Assembly (NCBI GenBank): GCA_047967505.1
Contig: CM106538.1
DNA: 64,000 nucleotides
Origin: Dipteris shenzhenensis
Lineage: Eukaryota > Polypodiophyta > Polypodiopsida > Gleicheniales
Direction: 5' to 3' (one strand)
This document shows positions 32,521 through 44,213 of the stretch, one piece after another. Numbering within the stretch: position 1 is the first letter of the stretch; each line of letters opens with the position of its first letter. The notes beneath the pieces were generated by a model, which was not told the origin of the DNA, did not search any database, and saw nothing but the letters and a program-made list of their open reading frames with translations. The position numbers and the translations under genes are program-made.

Positions 32521-33190
32521 GTGACTCTATGCATGTGTCCACAAAATAACTTGGTTATGAATACAAAGGAAGTGAAGCAAGATTTCATTGACTTTGTGGC
32601 ATCTAGTATACAAGAGATCATGTCATAGAATATGAACATAAGGATATACATTTTTCTTAGCAAATAGTTCATTTCATGGCTATAGTGTCTTTGTTCTCAA
32701 CTAAAGCAAAATGCAGAGCTTTAACAATAGGTACATGTAAAGCTATTTGCCTTAGAAAATTGTTGTCAAAGAATATTTTAATGAAAATTAATCAATGACA
32801 ATCTATTGCGACAATCAATAAGCACAATCATAAGCATAAGCATAAGCTTAAGTTAAGTCCCTAGTTTATCATTTCGAAGCGTGGTGATGTCAAAGAGAAC
32901 ATCATTAGATAAAGGATGCAAATTGGTGACATACCATTATCGAATCGTGATAGCAAAGGCAATAGTTCATATATTATTATCAACCCTCTTGATCACTATA
33001 ATTATTTGAAAAGGATCAACAAGCACTTGGTTTGACATAAAGAAATGACATTCCCATTAAGGGGAAGTAATGGAAGAGTATCAGTTTGACCTTCTTCAAA
33101 CCCTAAGTTCATCATCTTGAGGGAATAGAATGGAGCATCAAGGTCAAAATCAATGTGATTGTATGTATATTTTTTTGATGACCTAATCTG
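32521..33190. other. AT-rich segment without a gene
   Basis: Includes a short ATAAGCATAAGC run at 32830-32855. Nothing else is recognised. Confidence 0.5.
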
Positions 33191-33299
33191 ACTATTTAAA
33201 AGGGCCTAAAAGGTAGCCATATGATATTACACTCATCATGATCTCCATCATCACTATGGTTTGCAAGGCCAATATTATCTTCCTCCTCCTCATCCTCCC

Positions 33300-34790
33300 T
33301 AAAGCTGTTGCCTTCTCATTCCCACGTGTTAGGATTATTTGGATTGATTGCATAGTGCGAGGAACTTCTTCACATGGGTTGGAATCAAGAGCCACATTAC
33401 CAGTCCATTCAAAGCATGCTCCTCATATCCCTTGTCTCCTAGCATATTATGATTACAATAAGGAGAGACAAGTTATAGGAGCTAAAGTTAGTGGATTTGA
33501 GCACCTAAGTTGGTTGTGCTGGAATCCTCTTAATCAAGGAGCATACAAGCTCGCATCTAGGCACCATTGTCATTCACCACTTCCATGCAAGTGTAGTTTT
33601 AGCCAAACCTTGCACATTGACGATGCAAATAATGCATTGAGTTTTGATTAGCTCACTACATTTAGCAAACTCCTCATTGTATGCATGATAGGTGCGTACA
33701 ACCTTATAAAACTCATTGATATTTCATAATTGTAGATAAAGGAAGTATCCAACGCTATTCAATTGACTATGGGTTCGCTCCCATCACTTTCTAAAGAAAG
33801 TCCATAGGTCCCTACATAGTATAACATCGAATAGTCTTCTCACACCTTGCTCGTCTAGTAGCATCACATTCTTAGGAATGAGAGCTAGTCCCTATTCCAG
33901 AAGTGCATGCAAGCTTCCTAATGGTTGGGTCCTTTGATTCTAGAGCTCTCAAAACAAACATGATGGCCTTCATGGCATCCTAAAAAGGCTTCAATAATGA
34001 AATGGACCCTATTGATTGCTTGACCTCATCCACTCATCTTTTGTTACTCTAGTAATAAGCTCAAATATCCAAGGTCTTATTCTTAATCAACGATTGCAAT
34101 ATATAAAAGTGCATGCAAAACCTTGTAGGGGCAGCAAGCAATGGTAACACAGTGGATCCATCCCTTGACATGAATATCATCTCTAGCTGTTGTTTTGATC
34201 ATTTGAACTTTATAATCTCAGGCATCATTCACAATATTCTTAAACCATGATATTGCCATAGTATATTCAAGTTGTCTTTACACACGTGAATGCACACTGT
34301 CCACGATCACTTGCACAATGTTGTAATGGGCCTTCTCTCTTATAGTATATGCTATTATACTTGCTATGTGAAACCCTAAATTACTTTCAAATTTCAAATC
34401 AGTTATAAGTCCTCCACTCTTGGTGATACAATCATACATTCAATAATGGGCATTGCTTTTACATTTGTCTAGTGGTCAGAGATAACTATGTACCTCATGT
34501 TACGCAAGAGTAAAAAAATATTATGATTAATGCGATCTTTCTTCTCACCAGATGCATTTTATTTACTTACCCATATCTTGGATCATTAATAGGCTCCATG
34601 TCTTCATCCTCTATCAAGAAAATTTTCCCATTTCAAGGCCAACTTAATGATACATCTAGAAACTTAACTTCTTGTCTTAGCAATGGAATGAACTCACTTT
34701 TTAGCAATTTCTTGCCACAAGTTCAACCATTGGCTAAGTTAGCTTGGTAGCCTTTTGAAAATAGTACAACTAATATATTGCTCTATTAGC
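33300..34790 (-). pseudogene. hAT-superfamily transposase relic
   Basis: Broken minus-strand frames resemble a plant hAT (DUF659/BED type) transposase in the expected order: GFHIASIIAYTIREKAHYNI then VQVIVDS (34300-34400), LAAPTRFCMHFYILQSLIKN (34070-34140), DAMKAIMFVLRALESKDPT (33920-33980), then ERTHSQLNSVGYFLYLQ (33725-33780). The last matches the position where hATs have a 'lHaagyfLNP' block. Dozens of stops and shifts occur. A C-terminal dimerisation block was not convincingly found. Confidence 0.5.
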
Positions 34791-35250
34791 ATAATCCAAA
34801 ATGCTTTCACATAGAGATTGCCCTAATGCAAGTAGCAAGTTTGACACATGCTTATAAATGTTGTCTCAAACTATTCAATCAAATTATGTAAGTAATTTCC
34901 AATTGCATTTAATAGTAGGGGGCAAACATTTACATCATATTAATACTAATCCTTAATACTAAAGGGGTAGAATTTCTAACTATAATGCCTCCATTTAATT
35001 ACCATGGAACACACAATACAATGTTAACTCCCAAAAAACCTTCCCTATATCTTGATCATCACATTTGGTAAATGCTTGAAAAGTTACCATGTCACACCTT
35101 GTCCAGCCCTTCATGGACCACCAAAGCCTTCATTTAGCCCCTACAAGATTGCACACCACCTAGTCTAGTCACACTAATCACCTACAAGGTTGCTCTAGCC
35201 ACAATGTGATTTATCCCTGGGGTGCCAACTCAATATATAATATGTTACTA

Positions 35251-35472
35251 CCCTCATCCAAAATCCAAGGCATGGGGGGACAAGGTCCATAAATAATATG
35301 CATGGATTTCCTTAAAAATTTTGAAATATGCAAGGGAGAAATATGAAAATTTCATGTTGCCCCTCCCACAAAATACAAGGTATATACCTTGAAAAATATG
35401 CAAGATTTTAAGATTTGTACATATTTTTCATAATATGTGAGGCCCAGGGGGGGGGGGCCTTTTGGATGAGGG
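35251..35472. mobile_element. Probable MITE with 13-bp terminal inverted repeats
   Basis: CCCTCATCCAAAA at the left and TTTTGGATGAGGG at the right are exact inverted repeats about 222 bp apart. The interior is AT-rich, has two AAATATGCAAG motifs, and ends in a run of 12 or so G residues (35447-35457). The target duplication is unresolved. Confidence 0.6.
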
Positions 35473-37600
35473 GGGTTGAAACAAAAAATACACTAAAATA
35501 TGAAAACCCTTCTCCTTTCAAATGAATGTAACTTTTTCATGTGTTACCCAAATTTCAGCCTGCACATAGGCCAGCCACCACTACATCATCATGAGGATTG
35601 TAACAATAGGTTCCAGGCAAATTGTATAGGGGAAGCAAAATGAGGTGGAGCCGGGATGGAAGTAAGAGAAAAAGAGGAGATGTCAAGGATAAATCATCAT
35701 GGGTAACAGACGAAAAGAAAAGCTGATGGGTTTGTTAGCTGCTTTAATGCCTTGCAACACTCTCAAATTTCAGCAAATCTCAATGATCCTTGTGTTCTCA
35801 TTTGGGTGCCTATTTTCCAAGCCAAAGAACCTCTATCTTTGAGGTGGGCGTCACGGAAATGTGCTCTAATCTTCTTGGAGTACCTTTTTTTCTCCTTTCT
35901 TTTTTCTTTTGTAATTCCCTGACATGGCTTAGAGCCACATTCCATAAGTGCAGGTCCCCCAAGGAGGGCAAGCATATCTCTCTTGAGAGTGGGAGAGGGT
36001 TTACCCTCCCCTCTTGTATGGGATCCAAGGGCAACCATAGGGTCTTGCTAGAATGGCCTTGAAGGAGTATGGCAAGGGAGGGAGACATGCATACAAAGTG
36101 CAAGTGAGAGCATTGATATGTAATTTATGCAATATCATTATGGAATATAGACTCTAGAGACTTAAGTGAAAATTGGAACCTAAATGCCCAAAATTCCAAA
36201 TGCCCAAACCAATAGGCCAAAACCTAGCCTTCACGAGAGCCACTGGTGGTCGAGATCATCACTTTTTATCATTAGTAGGTTGTTTGATTGGTGGATTTAG
36301 TCCTAAAGACAACATAGTGAGGGCGGGGACACACTGACCAATGCTCGCTCACATGGGAGAAGGACATGCGCTATGTGGTTACACACCAAGTGGATAGCAG
36401 TATCACTTAATGGAAGTGATGATGGCACTTCAAGATGATGGACACCTTGGGACACTTCTTGTTGATGGGATCTTGGCTTTGTCATCCCATTTCATGCATA
36501 GGTGGGAAGGGCACTCCCCATTTTACAGAATGATTCGCGAGTGCACATGTGGTGGCTATATCAGAGCACGCCCCTTCTCTTGTGTGGGCAACATTGGTTC
36601 ATAAATACCTTGAGGTTTTAGACACCTTGGTGGAAGTGGCTCCCTACAGGGAACCCTATGGCCCATGGCTCCAATTATCCTTTCCGTTTGGATTCACACC
36701 TCCCACCACCATCTCCAAAGTTTGTGTGAAGGGATGCCATCCTACTTGGTAGATTTGTATTTGGCCCATGAAGGCCACTGACTCTATGGCCAACTCCTCC
36801 AACCCTACATGATTGGCCCATTCCATCTCCTCAAACCGCTACACCAATCACATGGTGGTGACATAAATGAGAAACCTAATGATCGCCACCATACGTAGTT
36901 GCCATCCTTCAATTCTATTTCCTCCTCCATGGGGGCGGGTGGTCTGCATTCACCCATATTGTCAATGGCAATGTTTGGTGGAAAGTAACTCTCGCATTCC
37001 ACGAGTTGGAAAGGGACGCACGATGCGATTTCTAATCGACACATGGAGAATCTGACAACACCACCATGCCACGTAATCTCCTCATCTCCACATCATCTCT
37101 CCAGTTCGCTGCCGCGTCGCTCATCTCACACTTTGCCTTGCCATCATTACGTCAGTGTGGTGTTGCAAAAAACACTAGCTCTCGTCTGCCGCCGAATTGC
37201 CATATCATCATGCACCGCATCGTTTGAACTCCGAGCCAGCCCGAGTAACTCATAGTAAAACACTACCGCTGCTAGAAAATCCCTCTCCCACCGGCCTTGG
37301 ATGGTTGGAAATGCCTATCAGGAAACTGTCGAGAAAAGTGGCTTGCAGCCTCGGAGCGGCTCGCTTGCCCCAAGAAAGGGGTCCCAAGGCAATTTGCCTC
37401 CAACCGTCAAGGGCCGAGGTTGCTGGAAGAGCGATCTCCACTATTAGATGAAGGACCCTTCCAAATCAAAAGGAAGGTAAAAAGGCATGGTAAAAACACC
37501 ACCGGAAACTCTAGCAATTCCAAACCAAGAAAATGACTCGGGATGCATTTACCCATCAACACGTGCTGACACGTTGCCAAAACTCCTCACGCATTTACCA
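35473..37600. other. Intergenic stretch left of the ALP1-like gene
   Basis: Only short overlapping frames on both strands with no known domain. GC content rises from about 37050 towards the gene. Confidence 0.5.
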
Positions 37601-37749
37601 ACACCACGGCACGAGTAATTTGCAGTAATTACTATGCGACCCGCTCCCTCTGGCCCTCGACAGCCGGGAAAGGGCCTTAGTCGCCCTTTTCCGGCCTTAA
37701 GACCATGGTAAAACTCTTGTACCTCATGTGCTTGGAGTGGCCTTTAATT

Positions 37750-37920
37750 GTTGTTGTTCTTCTTCTTGTGTATCATGATCATCATCATCTTTTTCTTCTC
37801 TTCTTTGTCACTTCTATCATCTTCTTTTTCTTCTTCTTCTTGTTCATCTTCTTCACAGAATCAGCAGCTCTGCAAGCATCCTTTGCCACAATCCTCCTCC
37901 TCCTCCTCCTCCTCGTCCTT
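37750..37920 (+). promoter_or_regulatory. Pyrimidine-rich (TTC/TCC)n tract upstream of the gene
   Basis: Runs of TTC, CTT and TCC triplets on the plus strand. CTT/GAA-type tracts are common in plant promoters and 5' leaders. When translated they give poly-Phe/Leu, which argues that upstream in-frame ATGs are not the real start. Confidence 0.5.
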
Positions 37921-37923
37921 CCT

Positions 37924-37930
37924 TATAAAA
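37924..37930 (+). promoter_or_regulatory. TATA box candidate of the ALP1-like gene
   Basis: TATAAAA lies 51 bp before the preferred ATG, so transcription starting about 30 bp downstream would leave a leader of about 25 nt. Confidence 0.5.
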
Positions 37931-37980
37931 GCGTCAAATTTACCTGTTCAAGCATCACTCTGATCTATCTCGCCATTACC

Positions 37981-39486
37981 ATGCCTTCCAAACGAGCTAA
38001 ATTTGCCCACCATAGCCCCGAGGAGACCACTGAGGAGGACGAGGATCCTCATCCTCATCCTCAGCCCGAGCCCCAACCCCAGCAACCCCCGCAGGAGCAG
38101 CAGGACGCCCCCGAGGACGAGGATGAAGAAGAGACCGAAGAGCTTGACCGCAAAAAGCAGCTCGCCACCCTCATGTGCTTCTCCTCCCTCCAGACCCTCC
38201 TCGCCATGGAGCTCTGCCGAGACACCACCCCTCCCCCCGACGAGATCTACTCCGAGGGCACTTCCTTGGTGCCCATTGCCTTCCTCAAGCTCATGCTGCT
38301 CGCCGCTACCAGCCTCATGCAGGACGAAGGCCGGCAGTGCTGGAAGCTGGAACGCCAAGGATCGGAATGGACGCGGATCGAGCGAGGGGTTGGCTCAATT
38401 GATGCTGCCACAAGAGACTGCATCTGGCGCAGGAAGTACAGTATGTCCTATGCTTGCTTCCTTTACGTCGTAGAAGAGCTCCGCCCATTCATTCAATCTG
38501 AGAGCAAGTTCTTTGTCAGGGCACCTCTTGAGGTTGAACGTGCCGTGGCCATGGTTCTCTACAGGCTTGCACATGGTCTCAGTGCTCGCGAGGTTGCAGA
38601 GAAGTACAATGTTGGAGCTTCCACTGTTGGGAAGTACACACTCATCATCGCCTCGGCACTCGCCGAGGCTAATAAGCTTTACGGTCGATACATTACAATC
38701 CCAACAGGTGATCGGATGGCTAGAATCATTTCGCAGTTTGAGCAGCTGACTAATATTTCTAACATGTGTGGCGCCATCGACGGAACCCACATCAAACTAT
38801 ACTTCAAGCCTGCAAAATGGTATACTCCCTCCGCGTATAGGAGTCCATACAAGTTTCACTCCATTCTTCTGCAAGGAGTCTGTGATGCAAACAAGCTGTT
38901 CTGGGATGTCTGCTGTATGGCTCCTGGAGGAGCTCACGATGCCTCACATTTCATGACAAGCAATCTGTATCAGAAAATAAAGGACGGGGTGTGCTTGCAG
39001 CAGCCTGTCATGACATTGGAGGGTAGAGAAGTGTCTCCTTACATGGTTGGGGACAGTGCTTATCCAATTCGGCCTTTCTGCATGAAACCCTTTGACAATG
39101 ATGATGCCCTGAGAAAGGCCTTTGATGAGCAGCTTAGGAAGGGCTTGGCCTGCATCGAGGGTGCATATGCAATCCTCAAAACCAAATGGCGAATCCTCAA
39201 ATGCATGAACGTACATTTGATGCACGCCCCTCAGATTGCAGTGGCTTGTTGCGTGCTGCATAACATCTGCCAACTTTGGGGAGAACCAGAACCTGAGCAG
39301 CGTCAAGTGGAGACGCATCATAATAATCACAGCAAAGGATCTTCTTCCGTCTATGAAGTTGATGAGACTGCAAGAGCGGCTGGGGAGGCAATTAGGGAGG
39401 CCCTTTTCAGAGATTGGGTTAAGAGGAGCCTAGACAACTCTTTTGTACCATTCGACCATGAAAGTATGTTCAGTGGTCAGAGTTAG
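37981..39486 (+). CDS. ALP1/HARBI1-like protein (PIF/Harbinger-derived nuclease fold), intact
   Basis: A 501-codon intronless frame. An in-frame ATG at 37705 would add 92 residues of poly-Phe/Leu, so 37981 (A at -3) is preferred. The N-terminus (to about residue 60) is acidic and Pro/Gln-rich. It is followed by a helix-turn-helix-like block (SAREVAEKYNVGASTVGKY) and the DDE_Tnp_4 domain with D267 (CGAIDGTH), D358 (GDSAYP) and E393 (CIEGAYAILKTKW), all retained. The C-terminus ends in FRDWVKRSLDNSF-like helices. Codons favour G/C in third position, unlike the decayed repeats around it. In Arabidopsis the domesticated Harbinger protein ALP1 associates with Polycomb PRC2; a similar nuclear role is inference. 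The alternative is an active Harbinger transposase; I saw no flanking Myb-like partner or TIRs. Confidence 0.85.
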   Translation: MPSKRAKFAHHSPEETTEEDEDPHPHPQPEPQPQQPPQEQQDAPEDEDEEETEELDRKKQLATLMCFSSLQTLLAMELCRDTTPPPDEIYSEGTSLVPIAFLKLMLLAATSLMQDEGRQCWKLERQGSEWTRIERGVGSIDAATRDCIWRRKYSMSYACFLYVVEELRPFIQSESKFFVRAPLEVERAVAMVLYRLAHGLSAREVAEKYNVGASTVGKYTLIIASALAEANKLYGRYITIPTGDRMARIISQFEQLTNISNMCGAIDGTHIKLYFKPAKWYTPSAYRSPYKFHSILLQGVCDANKLFWDVCCMAPGGAHDASHFMTSNLYQKIKDGVCLQQPVMTLEGREVSPYMVGDSAYPIRPFCMKPFDNDDALRKAFDEQLRKGLACIEGAYAILKTKWRILKCMNVHLMHAPQIAVACCVLHNICQLWGEPEPEQRQVETHHNNHSKGSSSVYEVDETARAAGEAIREALFRDWVKRSLDNSFVPFDHESMFSGQS

Positions 39487-40624
39487 TCCAGAGGTTTCAA
39501 TGGCACTTGTTTTCGGTGTGGGGGTAGGAAAGGTCAATTTTCATTGGACGAAATGTGTCTGGTCTGGATAGTGGAAGATTTTGAAGATGGGTCTGCCTAC
39601 CTGGCTGTTCCTCTGGGTGATGAAAATCTCTTCCCATACGGCAACGTTTATTCGAGTGATCCTTTTTAAGAAAGTGTTGGTAAAGAATTGTATACTTTAG
39701 TTACGGTATACCATTTTAGGGCTATTACAATTTCCTTTTAAAACCTCAGAGAAATTCTCTTGAAAATCTGCCAGTGCCCATGAGCAGTTGTGCTGGTACT
39801 GCTAAACTGACAAGGGGAAAAAAGTTGTAAGAAGCCAGCCTCAAGTTCTTTCTTCGTTCTAAAATAGAGTCGTCCCCTCTTTTTGTCATGTTTTCTTTTT
39901 TGGAACCACAATTTTCTATTACTGTATGTGGCAGTGCTGGTTTAATATCAGTCAGATGCAAATAAGTAATTGTAGTATCCAAATTCAGCCTGCCTCATAG
40001 TATCATCATACGATTTTTTCCTGAGTTTCTTCTCGCTCAATTTAAGATTTATGTGAGATTTGCATGTATGACATTAAATCACAACATCTTTACAGAGCTT
40101 TTTTTATAATCCTGTTAGCTGATTGTAGGTTTTCTATTTGGAAGGAACCTTGACTGTCGAATTTGCATATTAGATGCCGTAGAATTACGCCCCTAAAAGG
40201 ATATTTAAGCACAGGCTGATGACCCCTTGACACAATTAGACACAGTGCTAGGGCCTGAGCTTCACTAGTCTGAGCTCAGCTTTAAAACAAGGTACATGAC
40301 GTTGAATAGGCAGAAGCGGACTGGTCTTCTGATTGAAAGCTCGGCAATAAAGCAGGTGAAACCTTACGTGGCATTGAGTGTAAGGGCTGAAAGCACTGCT
40401 GTTCCAGCCTAGACCAACTTCAAAATGGGTATGAGGTTGAGGTGTTGATTTCCCACACTTCATCATACATAAGCACCTAGTGCTTCTTCCCTGCTTGTGA
40501 GGTATTGATAGCGGTTGAAGAGGAATCTACACGTCTGACCCCTTGGACGAAGGTCACAGCTTTGATTTTGGAACAAGTCATCTATACGAAAAACAAACAG
40601 GTTACTTCACTGGCATTTACAAGC
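39487..40624 (+). other. Downstream region of the ALP1-like gene
   Basis: Probable 3' UTR and flank. Low-coding, no repeats recognised, no clear polyadenylation site chosen; AATAAG and AATAAA motifs occur at 39960 and 40347. Confidence 0.5.
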
Positions 40625-40864
40625 TGTAATGTTCCGAAATAGCTTTACGGTATGCGTTTCCACCCTTTACTTCAGTAGCGAGACGTTTAACACACGTTTA
40701 GACCATTTTGATATGCAGTATGGGAGGATGTAGTGAGAAGCGAGTGTAATGTTCCGAAATAGCTTTACGGTAAGCGTTTCCACCCTTTACTTCAGTAGCG
40801 AGACGTTTAACACACGTTTAGACCATTTTGATATGCTGTATGGGAGGATGTAGTGAGAAGCGAG
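40625..40864. repeat. 120-bp tandem duplication
   Basis: 40625-40744 and 40745-40864 are consecutive copies beginning TGTAATGTTCCGAAATAGC. They differ at two positions (T/A near 40652 and A/T near 40717), which points to a recent duplication. Confidence 0.97.
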
Positions 40865-41745
40865 TGTGCAGAGTTTACAAAAAATCAGAGTTTAAGGTTG
40901 GCGCAGGATGCTTCAAAGGAGAACATTTACGTCTTCGAATCGTTTGGTGTGGCACACAATTCTGACTGAATTGATGTGTTTGAGTTCCTGGGGGTCCTAG
41001 AAAAGGCTCTCTTGCCATGATGGAAGGATGTGCCATTGCTGGAGCCTATGGGGAATGAAAAGGCCAGAGTGGCATTCGGCATCAGTATTTTGTTGACATA
41101 AAAAATCGGGCTTGTCCTTTTCCAGTTACTCTAGAAAACTTTAAATTCGGATGGACGGTGCCAGGAGCATGCGAATGTATCTCTGCATGGAACTTGCCAT
41201 GTTGAGACGAGGAAGCTGAAATGTCTTATTTTAGGCGAAGTTGGTGTGTGCATTTATTGTACAGGTCGCACTAGCTGTGGACGATGATGAAAGTGCCAGG
41301 AGCTCATGAATGTATCTCAGCAGAGAACTTGCTATGTTGTATGTGTGCATTTACAGGGTGATGAGTTTGTAAGATAGCAAGTGCAGATGAGAGGCGTTTG
41401 TGTCAGCCCTCAAAACAAGACAAAAATTATGAACTTTTCCTGTAATGTCCCACATTTTAGGCAGTAATTTTTAAAACTGGAAAAGCCAAGCTGTAGCAAG
41501 GTGGCTTGGTGGAATGTATGGTTCATTAGCTATATTCATTCACAATCAAAATAATTGGTAAAATTCTGCAAATTAATGCTAAACTTTGTTTTACGATTGA
41601 TTCAGCTTGTTGGGTTTTGTTCAAAACTATGCAATTACTTTGGTTGTTTATATGTGAGTGGGGACATCAGAGCCCACATATAGGCGTAGGTAATGCTCTT
41701 AAGGAATCCTGTGAAGCATAAATATTATCTCTCTCCCATTCCTAC

Positions 41746-41747
<2 letters not shown>
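40865..41747. other. Non-coding stretch
   Basis: Contains a diverged repeat with GCCAGGAGCATGCGAATGT (about 41161) and GCCAGGAGCTCATGAATGT (about 41296). No genes are recognised. Confidence 0.5.

Positions 41748-41780
<33 letters not shown>
41748..41780. repeat. (GA)n microsatellite
   Basis: About 32 bases of uninterrupted GA. Confidence 0.97.
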
Positions 41781-41784
<4 letters not shown>

Positions 41785-43524
41785 ATTTAATTCCTGTTTT
41801 TGGGTCAATTTGTTTCTTGATTTGCTCGTTTATTTTTGCTTAGTCACCTTCTTTCTTTCTTCTTTATTTCTTGTTTTCTTTATCTCGCTCTCTTTTTTTT
41901 GGGGACATATTTTAGCAAGCATCGTGTTTGCCCAAGAGACTCTGCGGGTCTTTAGAAACCTAGATAAGTTGCTTATGCTTGGGCACTGATGACGACATAA
42001 TTGTTGCTTTGCTTGCTTAGTATGTGTTCCTTTTGTTTTTTAAAATTTTCTGGTTACCTCTTTTTTCTTCTCTTTTATATTTTGTGTAGATTTTTGGACT
42101 TTAGAACAATAAAAAATCTTAATTTGTACGATTGGATATATTCTAGTTTGGCAAAGGTGTGTTTTTCTATCACCTTAGCAGACATGCAAATTCTTTAAAT
42201 TTTCGTCCAAGTGGTGATTAGTTGTTCAACTACATCGAATTATCTTACGTGGGTGCAGAAGCCCTAGTAGTTAAAAATTCTCAAGTATTGTTGTTACTAT
42301 TATTTTTAATTTGTTTCATTTTGATTAATCTTATATTTTTATTTTTCATTGTTGCTTATTGTTTTTGTTGCTCTCAAGAGCTTTTTGTGATCCTTTTGTT
42401 TATTTCAACGTTCATTTCTCATTTCTTGTCTTTGGTATTGTTGTTCTCTTCTCTTAATTTTTATTTTATCTTCCTCTTCTCTTTCTCTTTTTTGGTGCTT
42501 TTAGGATGAAAAAGCTCTTACAGCCTTGGGGCCCTAGCTAACCCTACCTGCGACAATCGCTAGTTTGGGGGGTATATTGGCTTAGTGGTACATGCTATGA
42601 TGAATTTGCCCTTTGGAAACCAATAGGGCGATTTCCTAGGTCGTCATTTGACTCTTGTGATGTACCCTTGTAGTAGTAAGGGAGGAGTAACCTTGGGACG
42701 AGTAACGATTGTGCAAGCAAGCCTCCCCCCTTAAATACTAGTCTCACTCCTGCTAGAGTTAGGGGATATAGTAAGGGAGAAACTACCTTGGGATGGGCAA
42801 GGACATTGCAAGCAAGTTCCCCAATGTTGGATCGCCTGACCTCACCGAACAACATCGGAAAGGCTAGTGATGGTCTTGTCTCTTTGGTAGGTGATTTAGT
42901 TGGGTCTAGCTCAGTAAATCAAAACAAAAAAATTAGAAGAAACATACATAGAGAAAGGTTTGATTTGTTAGCTACGTCAAGCATGAATTAATCTTCATGA
43001 TTTTTGGGGGGGTTTGATTTTTTAGTGAGCTTTTTGTCACGAGCTTTTTATGAAAGTTAATAAAATTTGTGAGTTTTTTTGGCATCCCCCTTCTACACAT
43101 ACAAATCCCAGAGATATTTTATTGGTATATTTAATGAAATTTCAATAAACGTTGATGTAATGTTTTTTAAACATAAATCTCAATGCACCATGACCATTAC
43201 TGTCACTCTTAAGTAGTGTATAATGTTTTCAGAAAAAGATATAGATTAGCAACAAAATTCTCATTAAATTAAAATTTTCCATTTAATGAGGGTTGTTACA
43301 CCCTTAATCTAATATGAGCATGATCAAATCATCAACATATATGATATTGAAGGCTATGGATGAGCTCTCTTAATGCAATGATGTATTCAATGGACTTGAT
43401 GCCTCTAATGAAGACCTCAATGTTTCAATGAGATTATTACAAAATGGAATAAATATCTAGTCATCATCAAACAAAAACTTTGGAAGCTCTAATTTCTTTG
43501 AAACATATTAAAACTTTTTATATG
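41781..43524. other. T-rich non-coding stretch
   Basis: 42000-42510 is strongly T-rich on the plus strand and only yields hydrophobic low-complexity frames. 42670-42820 has two diverged copies of a TAGTAAGGGAG...CTTGGGA...GCAAGCAAG block. Nothing else is identified. Confidence 0.5.
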
Positions 43525-43793
43525 CATAATTTGGCATTTTTGACATCTCGAATGAGCTCATAAGGCCCCAAAACCCTAAAAACGACTGTAAACATGCGTA
43601 CCTTTCGATGACATTTCAAAACCCCCTTTGGAAAAAAAGTGTACATGCAGAGTAGGCTAGAGTTTACGCTAGTGTAGGAGCCCTACAGGTGCACTTTTTT
43701 GAAAAATCATCAAAAGGTACCAATGCTTACAGTTGTTTCTAGGGTTTTTGGGCCTTATGAGCTCATACTTGGTGTTCAAAATGCCAAATTATG
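43525..43793. repeat. Inverted repeat with ~110-125 bp arms
   Basis: Arms 43525-43650 and 43683-43793 pair, starting CATAATTTGGCATTTT and including TGAGCTCATAAGGCCC. The left arm has about 15 extra bases near 43620. It could be a foldback or MITE element, or an inverted duplication. No target duplication was recognised. Confidence 0.8.
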
Positions 43794-44097
43794 TGTGTGT
43801 CAAAATGTTGGATGTTTTGAAAGGGATTTAGGCTATAAATATATATTTTTTAAATCTCATATGCGACCCTTAATATCTCGACCATGGTGTATATGGAGAA
43901 ATTGATATATACACATAAAGGTATCTCTAGAATTTATGTAGATAAATTCAATGTATTCATGTAATCCATAGATATGGCTAAATGTGTGAAAGAAGTTTGC
44001 ACACTTTGTAAGAAACCAAAAAAGTTCACGGAAAATTTCCTTCCTTTAATGTAGGATTCTTGGTCTCTTTGGAGTTAGGAGATTTTTGTCCACATCT

Positions 44098-44177
<80 letters not shown>

Positions 44178-44184
44178 TGTGTGT
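44098..44184. repeat. Long (GA)n microsatellite
   Basis: About 78 bases of GA with a single GC interruption, then a short GT run. It lies just upstream of the Penelope-like coding region. Confidence 0.98.
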
Positions 44185-44213
44185 TAAGGGTAGTGTTATT
44201 GGGGATCTAAAAA

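Noticed and set aside
37705-37980. Signal peptide or membrane segments at the N-terminus of the ALP1-like protein
   Set aside because: The Phe/Leu-rich 92 residues come from TTC/CTT repeats in what is better read as promoter and 5' leader; a TATA box lies inside them.
38003-38473. Overlapping second frame of 156 codons inside the ALP1-like gene
   Set aside because: Shadow of a GC-rich coding region; Pro/Ser/Arg-rich with no domain.
42222-42509. Hydrophobic 95-codon frame as a membrane protein
   Set aside because: Low-complexity T-rich DNA gives Phe/Leu by default; no conserved features.
42560-42640. tRNA-like segment (GGCTTAGTGGTAC resembles a D-arm)
   Set aside because: No matching acceptor stem, anticodon arm or T-loop (GGTTCGA) at the right distance.
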